From: Akkermansiaceae bacterium
GTDB lineage: Bacteria; Verrucomicrobiota; Verrucomicrobiia; Verrucomicrobiales; Akkermansiaceae
DNA: 64,000 bases
NCBI GenBank assembly: GCA_947462535.1
Contig: CANHPN010000007.1
Location: forward strand, 1-64,000
Direction: 5' to 3'
A model generated the notes under the pieces. The model saw only the letters and a list, made by a program, of their open reading frames with translations, was not told the origin of the DNA and ran no database searches. This document shows positions 35,764-44,025 of this stretch, one piece after another. The translations under genes and the position numbers were made by a program. Positions within the stretch are counted from its first letter, which is position 1; every line of letters starts with the position of its first letter.

Positions 35764-36603
35764 GTGACCGAAGCCGCAATCCTTCACTGGGCCGCCCTCA
35801 CCCACAGCGGGTCTCGCAAACCCCGCAACGACGACTCGCTGATCGCCTTCGCCTCGGGGCCAAAAGGTGCCGAAACCCTCCCGGAAACAGGCAGCCACGC
35901 GCTCGCCACCCACGACCTCGTCTTCGCCGTTTCCGACGGCATGGGCGGCAGCAACGCCGGCCACATCGCCTCCTCGATCATCCTCCAACAGATGACTGAA
36001 ATCATCCCGGAAACCTTCAAGGCCGCCGCCTCCGGCCTGTTTCCAGACTCGCTCAGCCACCTCGCCGACGCCCTCCGCTCCATTCACGACGAGATCAACG
36101 CCACCGGCAACGGCAGCGCGGACAAAAACGGCATGGCCGCCACCCTCGCCCTCGCCTGGTTCACCCCGGAAAATCTCTACATCGCCAACGCCGGCGACTC
36201 CCGCATCTACCGCTCCCGCGGCGGCAAGCTCGAACAACTCAGCCGCGACCATACCTACGCCTGGAGCCAATGGAAACGCGGCGAAATCAGCGAAATCCAA
36301 TACCGCTCCCACCCGCGCCGCGCTGCCCTTTACGAAGTGGTCGGCGGCGGCCACGACAAGGTGAACCCACATTTCGCCGCCATCACCTACGAGGTCGGCG
36401 ACTGCTTCCTCGTCTGCTCGGACGGACTCGTGGACGGACTCTGGGAACGCCACATTTCCGACGCCCTCACCAGCTGCTGCGGCACCCCGGCCGCCACCGC
36501 GCAAACACTTCTAAAACGAGCGATCGACAACTCCGGAATCGACGATACAAGCCTCATCGTCATCGCGGTTGCAGCCCCTCCCGGGGGCGAGAATCCCGGC
36601 TGA
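35764..36603 (+). CDS. PP2C-family Ser/Thr protein phosphatase
   Basis: 279 residues from a GTG start. Metal-dependent phosphatase motifs are in order: SGSRKPRNDDSL (first Asp pair), DLVFAVSDGMGGSNAG, MAATLALAWFTPENLYIANAGDSRIYRSRGG, and DCFLVCSDGLVDGLW, with the late IDDTSLIVIAVA motif. The protein is soluble with no sensor domain. It is paired with the upstream minimal kinase-like gene 12 bp away and is therefore likely to reverse its phosphorylations. The C-terminus is short. Confidence 0.95.
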   Translation: MTEAAILHWAALTHSGSRKPRNDDSLIAFASGPKGAETLPETGSHALATHDLVFAVSDGMGGSNAGHIASSIILQQMTEIIPETFKAAASGLFPDSLSHLADALRSIHDEINATGNGSADKNGMAATLALAWFTPENLYIANAGDSRIYRSRGGKLEQLSRDHTYAWSQWKRGEISEIQYRSHPRRAALYEVVGGGHDKVNPHFAAITYEVGDCFLVCSDGLVDGLWERHISDALTSCCGTPAATAQTLLKRAIDNSGIDDTSLIVIAVAAPPGGENPG

Positions 36604-36621
36604 CAAAATCGGCTTGAAGCT

Positions 36622-36637
36622 TGGCACGCATGATGCT
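36622..36637 (+). promoter_or_regulatory. Sigma-54-like promoter upstream of glnA
   Basis: TGGCAC-GCATG-ATGCT matches the sigma-54 consensus TGGCAC-N5-TTGCW at all but one core base, with the GG (36623-36624) and GC (36635-36636) separated by exactly 10 nt. It lies about 100 bp before the glnA ATG. The -12 part overlaps a 7-bp hairpin CGCATGA/TCATGCG (36628-36648). No activator (NtrC-like) gene is seen in the window. Confidence 0.6.
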
Positions 36638-36737
36638 TTCTCATGCGCGTCAGCCGTCTCCGGCGGGTGAAGGCATACCTTCATTTCCGGGGATTTCTGA
36701 AACTAATTACCGTTAATCACTGAAAATCAACAATATC

Positions 36738-37754
36738 ATGGCCAAATACAAATTGGAATACATCTGGCTCGACGGCTACACCCCCGTGCCGAATCTCCGC
36801 AGCAAAACCCAAGTCAAAGAATTCGCCAGCTTTCCAAGCCTCGAACAACTCCCGATGTGGGGCTTCGACGGCAGCTCGACCCAACAAGCTGAAGGCCGTA
36901 GCTCAGACTGCATGCTCAAGCCGGTCGCCATTTACCCGGACAGCACCCGCAAGAACGGTGCACTCGTGATGTGCGAGGTCATGATGCCCGACGGCGTCAC
37001 CCCGCACCCGACCAACGGCCGCGCCACCATCCTCGACGATCCCGGCGCATGGTTCGGCTTCGAGCAGGAATACTTCCTCTATCAAGACGGTCGCCCGCTC
37101 GGCTTCCCCGCCGATGGCTACCCCGCGCCGCAAGGCCCTTATTACTGCGGTGCCGGCTACAAAGCCGTCGGTGACATCGCCCGCCAGATCGTCGAGGAGC
37201 ACCTCGACCTCTGCCTCGACGCCGGTATCAACCACGAAGGCATCAACGCCGAGGTCGCCAAAGGCCAGTGGGAATTCCAAATCTTCGGCAAGGGCTCAAA
37301 GCGCGCCGCCGACGAGATCTGGACCGCCCGCTACATCCTCAACCGCCTCTGCGAAAAATACGGCATCGACGTGGAATACCACTGCAAGCCGATCAAGGGC
37401 GACTGGAACGGCTCCGGCATGCACGCGAATTTCTCCACCACCTACCTCCGCGAAAAGGGCGGCAAGGCTTACTTCGAAGCTCTCATGGCAGCCTTCGGCG
37501 AACATTGCGAAGAGCACATCGCCGTCTATGGCCCGGACAACCACCTCCGCCTGACCGGTCTCCACGAGACTCAGTCGATCGACAAGTTCACCTACGGCCT
37601 CGCCGACCGCGGCGCGTCCGTCCGGATTCCTCACAGCTTCATGCAGAACGACTACAAGGGCTACCTCGAAGACCGTCGTCCGAACTCGCAAGGCGATCCC
37701 TATCAAATCGCCTCGCGGATTCTCAAGACCATCTCGCTGGTGCCGACTCCTTGA
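36738..37754 (+). CDS. glnII: Glutamine synthetase, type II (eukaryote-like)
   Basis: Ammonia assimilation: glutamate + NH3 + ATP to glutamine. 338 residues, the length of GSII rather than of the about 470-residue GSI. Signatures are the N-terminal LEYIWLDGYTPVPNLRSKT, the DGSST motif in WGFDGSSTQQAEG, GFEQEYFLYQDGRPLGFP, the catalytic metal ligand region NAEVAKGQWEFQIF, GDWNGSGMHANFSTTYLR and the final ADRGASVRIPHSF. GSII lacks the adenylylation Tyr, so control is likely by transcription. A sigma-54-like promoter lies upstream and a terminator follows, suggesting a monocistronic unit. Confidence 0.97.
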   Translation: MAKYKLEYIWLDGYTPVPNLRSKTQVKEFASFPSLEQLPMWGFDGSSTQQAEGRSSDCMLKPVAIYPDSTRKNGALVMCEVMMPDGVTPHPTNGRATILDDPGAWFGFEQEYFLYQDGRPLGFPADGYPAPQGPYYCGAGYKAVGDIARQIVEEHLDLCLDAGINHEGINAEVAKGQWEFQIFGKGSKRAADEIWTARYILNRLCEKYGIDVEYHCKPIKGDWNGSGMHANFSTTYLREKGGKAYFEALMAAFGEHCEEHIAVYGPDNHLRLTGLHETQSIDKFTYGLADRGASVRIPHSFMQNDYKGYLEDRRPNSQGDPYQIASRILKTISLVPTP

Positions 37755-37777
37755 GTTAGACCCCGCACGACTCATTC

Positions 37778-37814
37778 AAAAAGCCGTCTTCCCCACCGGG
37801 AAGGCGGCTTTTCC
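37778..37814 (+). terminator. Rho-independent terminator after glnII
   Basis: AAGCCGTCTTCC (37781-37792) pairs with GGAAGGCGGCTT (37799-37810) through 12 bp with one G-T pair and a 6-nt loop, followed by TTCCTTTT. It separates glnII from copA. Confidence 0.88.
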
Positions 37815-37859
37815 TTTTCCCTGCTTGAAGAGCTTGCGACACACGAAGTAAAAGCAGCC

Positions 37860-40211
37860 ATGGCGAAAAACCCGATTTGCGGATTGGACGTGGACCCAAG
37901 CACCGCCCCCAAGACCGCTCACTCTTGCTGCGGCGGGAATCACGCCCCGGTCGCACCCACGGCGGAAGCGAAATTCTTCTGCCCGATGTGCCCCGGCATG
38001 GAATCCGACAAACCCGGCGAATGCGCCAAGTGCGGCATGGCGCTGGAGCGGAACCCGACGTCCACCGGCAAGACGATTTACACCTGCCCGATGCACCCGG
38101 AGATCCGTCAGGAAACCCCCGGCGACTGCCCGAAATGCGGGATGGCGTTAGAGCCGGTCACAGAAACTCCGGACGAGGAGGAAAACCCCGAACTGGTGGA
38201 CATAACCTGCCGCCTCCGCATCGGCGCGGCGCTCGCCCTGCCGGTTTTCCTGCTGGCGATGTCCCACATGATCCCCTCGCTCGCCCACGACCCACGCCTC
38301 AGCGGCGACGCCTCACGCTGGACCCAGTTCATCCTCTCGACGCCTACAGTGCTTTGGGCGGGCTGGCCGTTTTTCAAACGCGGCTGGCGTTCGCTTTTCA
38401 GCCGGAATTTCAACATGTTCACGCTCATCGCCATCGGCGTCGGCACCGCCTACACATTCAGCGCGGCGGTGATGTTGGCGCCCGGCGTGTTTCCCGAATC
38501 ACTCGCCACCCACGGCCGGGTCGCCATCTACTTCGAGGCCGCCGCGGTGATCGTCGTGCTTGTCCTGCTAGGCCAGGTTCTCGAACTCCGCGCTCGCGGC
38601 AAAACCGGCAGCGCCATCCGCGCGCTGCTTGATCTCACGCCCAAGACCGCCCGCCTCGTCGAGAACGGCAACGAACGCGACGTGCCGCTCGAATCCGTCC
38701 GCCCCGGCGCGAAACTCCGCGTCCGCCCCGGCGAGAAAGTCCCTGTCGATGGCGACATCCTCGAAGGCCAGTCCTCGCTGGACGAATCCATGATCACCGG
38801 CGAACCAATGCCTGTTCCTAAAACCGTTGGCGATCCGGTGACGAGCGGCACGCTCAACACGACCGGCAGTTTCATCATGACCGCCAGCCGCGTCGGCAGC
38901 GACACCGTGCTCGCCCGCATCGTGAAAATGGTTGCCGAAGCCCAGCGCAGCCGCGCGCCGATCCAGGCGCTGGCGGACAAGGTCGCCGGCTATTTCGTCC
39001 CGGCGGTGCTCGCCGTCTCGCTGGTCACTTTTCTGTTATGGTCGGCGTTTGGTCCCGAGCCCCGCCTCGCCTTCGCCATCGTCAACGCGGTCGCAGTCCT
39101 CATCATCGCCTGCCCCTGCGCCCTCGGCCTCGCCACGCCGATGTCCGTCATGGTCGGCATCGGCCGCGGCGCCCAGGCCGGCATCCTCATCCGTAGCGCC
39201 GAAGCCATCGAAGTGATGGAAAAAGTCACCACCGTCATCGTGGACAAAACCGGCACGCTCACCGAAGGCAAACCCCGCCTCACCGAAGTCATCACCGCAG
39301 GCGGCACGAGTGAAAACGACCTCCTCCTCGCCGCCGCTTCGATCGAGCAAAACAGCGAGCATCCCCTCGCAGCCGCCATCGTCAACGGTGCCAAACAACA
39401 CGGGATCACGCCGCAGGCGGTCACCGGTTTCAATTCAGTCACCGGCGGCGGAGTGATTGGCAATCTCGCCGCTCGCCAGATCATCATCGGTAAACCCGCG
39501 TTCCTCCAACAGAAATCCGTCACCGGATTGGAAGCGCTGGAAAGCAAGGCTGCGGAACTGCAATCCCAAGGCCGCACGGTGATTTTCGCCGCCATCGATG
39601 GCAAAGCCGCGGGTATCCTCGCCATCGCAGACCCGATCAAAACCTCCACCCCGCAAGCGATCGCCCGGCTGCACGCGCTCGGCTTGAAAATCATCATGCT
39701 CACTGGCGACAACGAGCGCACCGCCCAAGCCGTCGCCAAATCCCTCGGCCTCGACCACGTGGAAGCCGGCGTCGAGCCGCAGCACAAACACGAGCGCATC
39801 CGCCAACTCCGCGACCAAGGCCACATCGTCGCCATGGCAGGCGACGGCATCAACGACGCGCCCGCCCTCGCCGCCGCCCACGTCGGAATCGCCATGGGCA
39901 CCGGCACCGATGTCGCGATGGAAAGCGCAGGCATCACCCTGGTGAAAGGCGATCTCCGCGGCATCGCCCAAGCCATCACCCTCAGCCGCGCGATGATGCG
40001 TAACATCCGCCAAAACCTGTTCTTCGCATTCATCTACAACACCCTCGGCGTGCCCGTGGCCGCCGGAATCCTGTATCCGTTTTTTGGCATCCTGCTCAGC
40101 CCCATCCTCGCGGGTGCCGCCATGAGCCTGAGCTCTGTCTCCGTCATCAGCAACGCGCTGCGCCTGCGGAAGATAAAGTTGCTAGACTGCCAAGTGAAAC
40201 ACTCGAAGTAG
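37860..40211 (+). CDS. copA: Copper-exporting P1B-type ATPase with two heavy-metal-binding zinc-ribbon-like domains
   Basis: 783 residues. The N-terminus has a short Cys-rich element (NPICGLDVD and SCCGG) and then two HMBD repeats, [20 protein letters not shown] and [20 protein letters not shown], instead of the usual HMA domain. Eight membrane helices follow. Motifs: MITGEPMPV (actuator), [10 protein letters not shown] (metal path), [11 protein letters not shown] (phosphorylation), SEHPL (nucleotide), TGDN and [11 protein letters not shown]. Cu(I) export from the cytoplasm is the likely role, and no regulator or chaperone gene is adjacent. The 40200 end abuts small broken genes. Confidence 0.96.
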   Translation: MAKNPICGLDVDPSTAPKTAHSCCGGNHAPVAPTAEAKFFCPMCPGMESDKPGECAKCGMALERNPTSTGKTIYTCPMHPEIRQETPGDCPKCGMALEPVTETPDEEENPELVDITCRLRIGAALALPVFLLAMSHMIPSLAHDPRLSGDASRWTQFILSTPTVLWAGWPFFKRGWRSLFSRNFNMFTLIAIGVGTAYTFSAAVMLAPGVFPESLATHGRVAIYFEAAAVIVVLVLLGQVLELRARGKTGSAIRALLDLTPKTARLVENGNERDVPLESVRPGAKLRVRPGEKVPVDGDILEGQSSLDESMITGEPMPVPKTVGDPVTSGTLNTTGSFIMTASRVGSDTVLARIVKMVAEAQRSRAPIQALADKVAGYFVPAVLAVSLVTFLLWSAFGPEPRLAFAIVNAVAVLIIACPCALGLATPMSVMVGIGRGAQAGILIRSAEAIEVMEKVTTVIVDKTGTLTEGKPRLTEVITAGGTSENDLLLAAASIEQNSEHPLAAAIVNGAKQHGITPQAVTGFNSVTGGGVIGNLAARQIIIGKPAFLQQKSVTGLEALESKAAELQSQGRTVIFAAIDGKAAGILAIADPIKTSTPQAIARLHALGLKIIMLTGDNERTAQAVAKSLGLDHVEAGVEPQHKHERIRQLRDQGHIVAMAGDGINDAPALAAAHVGIAMGTGTDVAMESAGITLVKGDLRGIAQAITLSRAMMRNIRQNLFFAFIYNTLGVPVAAGILYPFFGILLSPILAGAAMSLSSVSVISNALRLRKIKLLDCQVKHSK

Positions 40212-40267
40212 TCCCAGCGAGTCAAAACATCGGTCACCTCGCACGTCGGGCAGGCGGTTTCGCTCAT
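40190..40267 (-). pseudogene. 5' fragment of a zinc-ribbon protein
   Basis: From an ATG at 40267 about 26 residues read [19 protein letters not shown] followed by YFECFTW, which resembles small zinc-ribbon proteins with CPxC...C-x2-C, but the last Cys is Trp and the frame then runs antisense into copA. It overlaps the 3' end of copA and has no credible C-terminus, so it is a truncated remnant. Low confidence because the fragment is very short. Confidence 0.35.
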
Positions 40268-40305
40268 AGGCCGTCACGGAAGACCGCCCCCCCTTACTCA
40301 AGCAC

Positions 40306-40575
40306 TTACTCTGCGGGGATATTCCAAACGCGGGGAAGCATGTCAGTCCCGCTGAAGTTTCCGGCGTCGCAGGACTTTTGCGAGGAACGCGCCTCAATGA
40401 AAGCCTGCCATTCCGCATCGTAATGGTTGATCCATGTTTCATCGCAACCGCGCATCCAATTCTTGCTCGATCCGGAGGAATCCACGGACGAATTTTTGGA
40501 TTTTTGCGATCCGGATTTGGGGGATTTCGAAGTCACAGGCCCCGCGCCCGTGTTTGGATATTGAGTAGCATTCAT
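40306..40575 (-). CDS. Hypothetical small protein
   Basis: 89 residues of unknown function. It is Ser-, Lys- and Gly-rich for the first 40 residues (SKSPKSGSQKSKNSSVDSSG) and then has WMRGCDETWINHYDAEWQAF and a Cys at CDAGNFSG. No signal peptide, membrane helix or known domain is seen. The gene is in an island of lower GC than its neighbours, and the zinc-ribbon remnant lies immediately downstream. It may be a real gene or a chance frame; composition suggests transfer or decay. Confidence 0.45.
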   Translation of the reverse strand: MNATQYPNTGAGPVTSKSPKSGSQKSKNSSVDSSGSSKNWMRGCDETWINHYDAEWQAFIEARSSQKSCDAGNFSGTDMLPRVWNIPAE

Positions 40576-40935
40576 AGATTTCCAGATGATGGCTTTTTAG
40601 GATTTACCAATCACATGACTACACCACGGATTTTAGATCCAAAAGGAATTTCTGGTAAATAATCATGACTCCGGCAAAACGGCGGCCTTTGGAAAAAACA
40701 TAGTTCGATGAACCGGATCAAACCCGCGTTTTTCGAGTCAAATCCAGTGAGTTGCGCGCGGGAGGACGGCTCGGAATTTCACGGGCAACGGAGTTTCCAT
40801 GGCGATTTGGCGATCCCACATCCGAGTCGCTCAGCCGGAAATTTTGCTAAAACGCAGCCTCTTGGACTCCAGTCCTTATTCTCTTCCACGCAAGAACGGA
40901 CTGAAGTCCTCGACTACATTTCAAAACACCACCTC
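40576..40935. other. AT-richer gap with two GGACT-AGTCC dyads
   Basis: About 360 bp without a recognised gene, notably AT-rich from 40576 to 40720. Two copies of GGACTNNAGTCC occur (40864-40875 with CC, 40898-40909 with GA), 34 bp apart, at the 3' end of the ABC permease gene. They look like a small repeat element or a transcription-end hairpin. Confidence 0.5.
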
Positions 40936-42642
40936 TCAGACCTTGAACAAACCGCCGCGTTTTCCGCCGAGGACGGCGGCTCCCATGATGGCGACGGAGA
41001 GGAAAATCATCGCCCACACGCCGAGCGCGGCGGCGAGTTCGGTGCCGTTTCCGAGCGTGCTGAGCAGCGTGTAAATCGCCTTGGTGATCGGGTAATGCTG
41101 CGCTTGCTGGGCGAGGATCAAGCTGTCGCTCACCTCCAGCATGGCGAAGGCGAACGCGAGAATGGCCCCGGCGGCCAGGTTCGCGCCGATGAGCGGGATG
41201 GAAATCCGGCGCAGCGTCCGCAGCGGCGTGGCACCGAGAGATTTCGCGGCTTCTTCCAGCGCGGGATTACTCTGCTGGAGACCTGCGACGGCCGACCTAA
41301 CGACATAGGGCAGCCTGCGGAATGCATAGGCCACGACGATTAACAGAAACGGGCTGCCACCGGCTCCGACGAGGAAATGGAACGCCTTTCCCTCCTGCGA
41401 AAGCGCGAGGTAGCCGAAGGCCATCACCAACCCCGGAACGGCGAGCGGCAACATCACCACGGCATCCAGAAATCCGCGGGATTTCAAATCCGAGCGCACG
41501 ACCACCCAGGCGACCGACAGCCCAATGACCAGCGCCACCAGCGTCGCGCAACCGGCGTAAAGCAGGCTGTTCCGGATGGACGGGACGACCAGCCCGTTGC
41601 CGAGCGCCTCGATGTAATGGCGCAGCGTCAGCTCGTCGGGAATCACCGTGCCATACCAGCGGCCCGCGATGGAAAGCAGCAACACGCCGAGATGCGGAAT
41701 CGCCGCGATGACGAACACGCCGAGAAAGAACAAGCAGCAGGCTGCCGATTTCCAGCCACCGACGCGCAATGACGACGAGCGCCCCTTCGGCCGCGGCGCG
41801 GTGCCGAGCGGCGAGCGACCCATGACCAACTTCGACACCGCGAAAACCCCGGCGGCGACGATGAGCAGCACGGCGGTCAGCGCGTAGGGAATCGGGTTTC
41901 TATCCAGTCCCTTGAGCCCGTCGAAGATCTGCACCGGCGCGACCCGTGCGTAATCGAAAACGAGCGGCACGCCCAGCTCGGTGAAGGACCAGATGAAGAC
42001 AATGGACGCCCCCGCGAAAACGCCGGGCATCGCGAGCGGCAGGGTGATCCGGAAGAAACGCTTCCAAGGCGGGCAGCCGAGATTTTCGGCGGCCTGCTCC
42101 AACGCCGGATCGAGGTTCGCCAGCGCGGCGGCGATGTTCATGTAAAGGATCGGATAGAGATGCAGCGCGTTCATCAGCACGATCCCGGCGAAGCGACCGT
42201 GAGCCAGCCAGTCGTGCGGAAGCGCCGCGTCCATCAGGCCCATGTCGATGAGCAGCGCGTTGAAAGCGCCGTTCACCCCGAGCATCTGCTTCACCCCGAC
42301 CGCGCCGACGAAGGGCGGCAAAATCAGCGGCGCGAGGACTAGAACTCCTAACACCGGCTTACCGAAAAAATCATAACGGTGGCCGATCCACGCGAGCGGG
42401 AAGGCGATGGCCAACGTGGCGAGCGTGCTCGTAATTCCCAGCGCGAAGGCATTCCAAAGCCCCTCGCGATAGATCGGATTCCGGAAAACCGAGGCGAGGA
42501 AATCCAGGGTGAAAAAGTGTGAGCCATCCGCCCGCGTGCCTTCGAAGGCCTGCTTCACGATCATCCCCGCAGGGTAGATGAAAAACACTGTGAACAGCAC
42601 GCTGACAACGATCGAGATGGTGATGGCGGTGCCGTGTTTCAT
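40936..42642 (-). CDS. ABC-transporter permease, two fused membrane domains (Fe3+/FbpB-like)
   Basis: 568 residues with about twelve membrane helices, arranged as two tandem binding-protein-dependent permease domains (about 1-270 and 300-568). EAA-like loops are seen in both halves: EQAAENLGCPPWKRFFRITLPLAMPG and EEAAKSLGATPLRTLRRISIPLIGAN. The two-domain layout and similarity suggest the ferric-iron/phosphonate/spermidine-like FbpB/ThiP group. No ATPase or solute-binding protein gene is adjacent in the window, so its partners must lie elsewhere. The upstream gene is hpt, about 110 bp away. Confidence 0.9.
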   Translation of the reverse strand: MKHGTAITISIVVSVLFTVFFIYPAGMIVKQAFEGTRADGSHFFTLDFLASVFRNPIYREGLWNAFALGITSTLATLAIAFPLAWIGHRYDFFGKPVLGVLVLAPLILPPFVGAVGVKQMLGVNGAFNALLIDMGLMDAALPHDWLAHGRFAGIVLMNALHLYPILYMNIAAALANLDPALEQAAENLGCPPWKRFFRITLPLAMPGVFAGASIVFIWSFTELGVPLVFDYARVAPVQIFDGLKGLDRNPIPYALTAVLLIVAAGVFAVSKLVMGRSPLGTAPRPKGRSSSLRVGGWKSAACCLFFLGVFVIAAIPHLGVLLLSIAGRWYGTVIPDELTLRHYIEALGNGLVVPSIRNSLLYAGCATLVALVIGLSVAWVVVRSDLKSRGFLDAVVMLPLAVPGLVMAFGYLALSQEGKAFHFLVGAGGSPFLLIVVAYAFRRLPYVVRSAVAGLQQSNPALEEAAKSLGATPLRTLRRISIPLIGANLAAGAILAFAFAMLEVSDSLILAQQAQHYPITKAIYTLLSTLGNGTELAAALGVWAMIFLSVAIMGAAVLGGKRGGLFKV

Positions 42643-42750
42643 GATGCGCTTCTGTAGCTGAGATCATTGACCGCCGCCTCACCTTCCTGCAATTCATTAC
42701 AGCAAAAGCTCTGGACCAGAATCTTGAGTAAACGAAACCGCCGCCACGAT

Positions 42751-43287
42751 TCAAACGACCGCAGACCTCTTGAGCACGCCGACGTAAGGCAGGTTGCGGT
42801 ATTTGCCGTTGTAGTCCAGCCCGTAGCCGACGACGAACTCGTCGCCGATTTCAAAGCCCACATAATCCGCGTTGACCTCCTCGGCGCGGTGCTTGTCCTT
42901 GGCTAGTAGGACGGCGGTGTGGACAGCCACCGCTCCTTCCTCCATGAGCCTTCCCGAGACCGCATGCAGGGTCCTGCCGGTGTCGAGGATGTCGTCTAGC
43001 AAAAGAACATGGCGGCCCCTCACCTCCGGGAAATGGCGGTCGAGGAAATCCACCTTTCCCGAGCTTTCCAGGCCGCCGTGATAGCTGGCCACGTTAAGGC
43101 ACTCTATTTCGAGAATCCGCGGCACCCGCCGGAGCAGATCCGCGGCGAAGACGAGCGCGCCTTTCAACAGGATGATCACCACCAAGGTCCCGCTCGGGAA
43201 ATCCCGCTCGATTTCAAGAGCCATCGAGTCGAGGCGCTTCTCGATCACCGCCTCATCGATCAGGACCCGTTCGATATCGTTGCGCAT
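42751..43287 (-). CDS. hpt: Hypoxanthine phosphoribosyltransferase
   Basis: Purine salvage enzyme (hypoxanthine/guanine + PRPP), 178 residues from the ATG at 43287. The PRPP loop is VLLLDDILDTGRTLHAV. The N-terminal LKGALVFAADLLRRV and the C-terminal VGFEIGDEFVVGYGLDYNGKYRNLPYVGVL complete the family features. An upstream in-frame ATG at 43329 would add 14 residues of no family match. In many bacteria hpt is near tilS/ftsH; here an FtsB-like gene precedes it by 51 bp. Confidence 0.95.
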   Translation of the reverse strand: MRNDIERVLIDEAVIEKRLDSMALEIERDFPSGTLVVIILLKGALVFAADLLRRVPRILEIECLNVASYHGGLESSGKVDFLDRHFPEVRGRHVLLLDDILDTGRTLHAVSGRLMEEGAVAVHTAVLLAKDKHRAEEVNADYVGFEIGDEFVVGYGLDYNGKYRNLPYVGVLKRSAVV

Positions 43288-43338
43288 GGGCACGGAATAG
43301 ATCGTGCGGAGCTCCCCGCCAAGCGGCAAAAATCCAAC

Positions 43339-43680
43339 TCAACGGCCGTTGTGAAACCTCAAGATCCGCTCACCCGTGCGGTAGTAATCCAAACGGTCGC
43401 GGGCGTAGATTTCCAAAAACGCGGGGTCTTCCCGCAAGGCCCGGTGCTCAACCTGATGGTATTCACGATCCGCTAGAACCGTCGCCTCACGGACCTGGGC
43501 CTGTTTCAGCTTGGCTTCCAGCTTCTCTAGCTCGCGACGCTGCGGGAAAGCCGTCGCCACCACCACGAAGCCGACGGCCATGCAAAACACCACGAACACG
43601 ATGCTGCCGGCCCCCCGGATCACTCGTGTCCGGGCCTCCAGTCGCGTCAAATTGACACATGCCATCGGTCGTCTCGCCAT
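43339..43680 (-). CDS. Septum-formation initiator family protein (FtsB/DivIC-like)
   Basis: 113 residues. One N-terminal membrane helix (IVFVVFCMAVGFVVVATAF) follows a basic cytoplasmic start. The helix is followed by a coiled coil (RRELEKLEAKLKQAQVREATVLADREYHQVEH) and a C-terminal segment with ALREDPAFLEIYARDRLDYYRTGE, matching the E-x(3)AR-x-LG(M/Y) pattern of FtsB/DivIC. It would stabilise the FtsQ/L complex at the septum. Overlap or coupling with hpt is not seen, but both are on the minus strand 51 bp apart. Confidence 0.88.
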   Translation of the reverse strand: MARRPMACVNLTRLEARTRVIRGAGSIVFVVFCMAVGFVVVATAFPQRRELEKLEAKLKQAQVREATVLADREYHQVEHRALREDPAFLEIYARDRLDYYRTGERILRFHNGR

Positions 43681-43757
43681 CGTCTGCTCCGAGAAACCCT
43701 TAATTTACCCGGACTGTCAAGCCAACGCTACACCAGCGGAAATGGATCCCGGCAGTG

Positions 43758-43976
43758 TCAGCCGAAGAACTCCATCTGCTGGGATTCCCGCAGGTCTTCG
43801 AAACGGACGCCGACACCTAGCAGTCGGACAGCCCGGTTGTTGCCGCGCCACCAGGCTTCGGTGAGGAGTTCCTCGAAGATGGCGGGTTCGACGAGGTGGC
43901 CGGGGCGCTCGGCGGTGGTGCGGTGGAAGTCGGCGAACTTCATTTTCACGACGAGCGAGCGGATGACGCGGGAAAA
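43758..43976 (-). pseudogene. dinB: C-terminal remnant of DNA polymerase IV
   Basis: The open frame runs from a stop at 43977 and reads RVIRSLVVKMKFADF, then TTAERPGH, and finally AVRLLGVGVRFEDLRESQQM, then a stop. This matches the last about 70 residues (little-finger domain and tail) of DinB. No start codon belongs to it beyond an internal GTG, and the polymerase domains are absent. The break lies close to the start of the convergent M32 gene, pointing to a rearrangement. Confidence 0.82.
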
Positions 43977-44025
43977 TTAGCGCCACGCTTGCAAGGTCGC
44001 GCGAATCCGGATTGTTTCATCCGTC

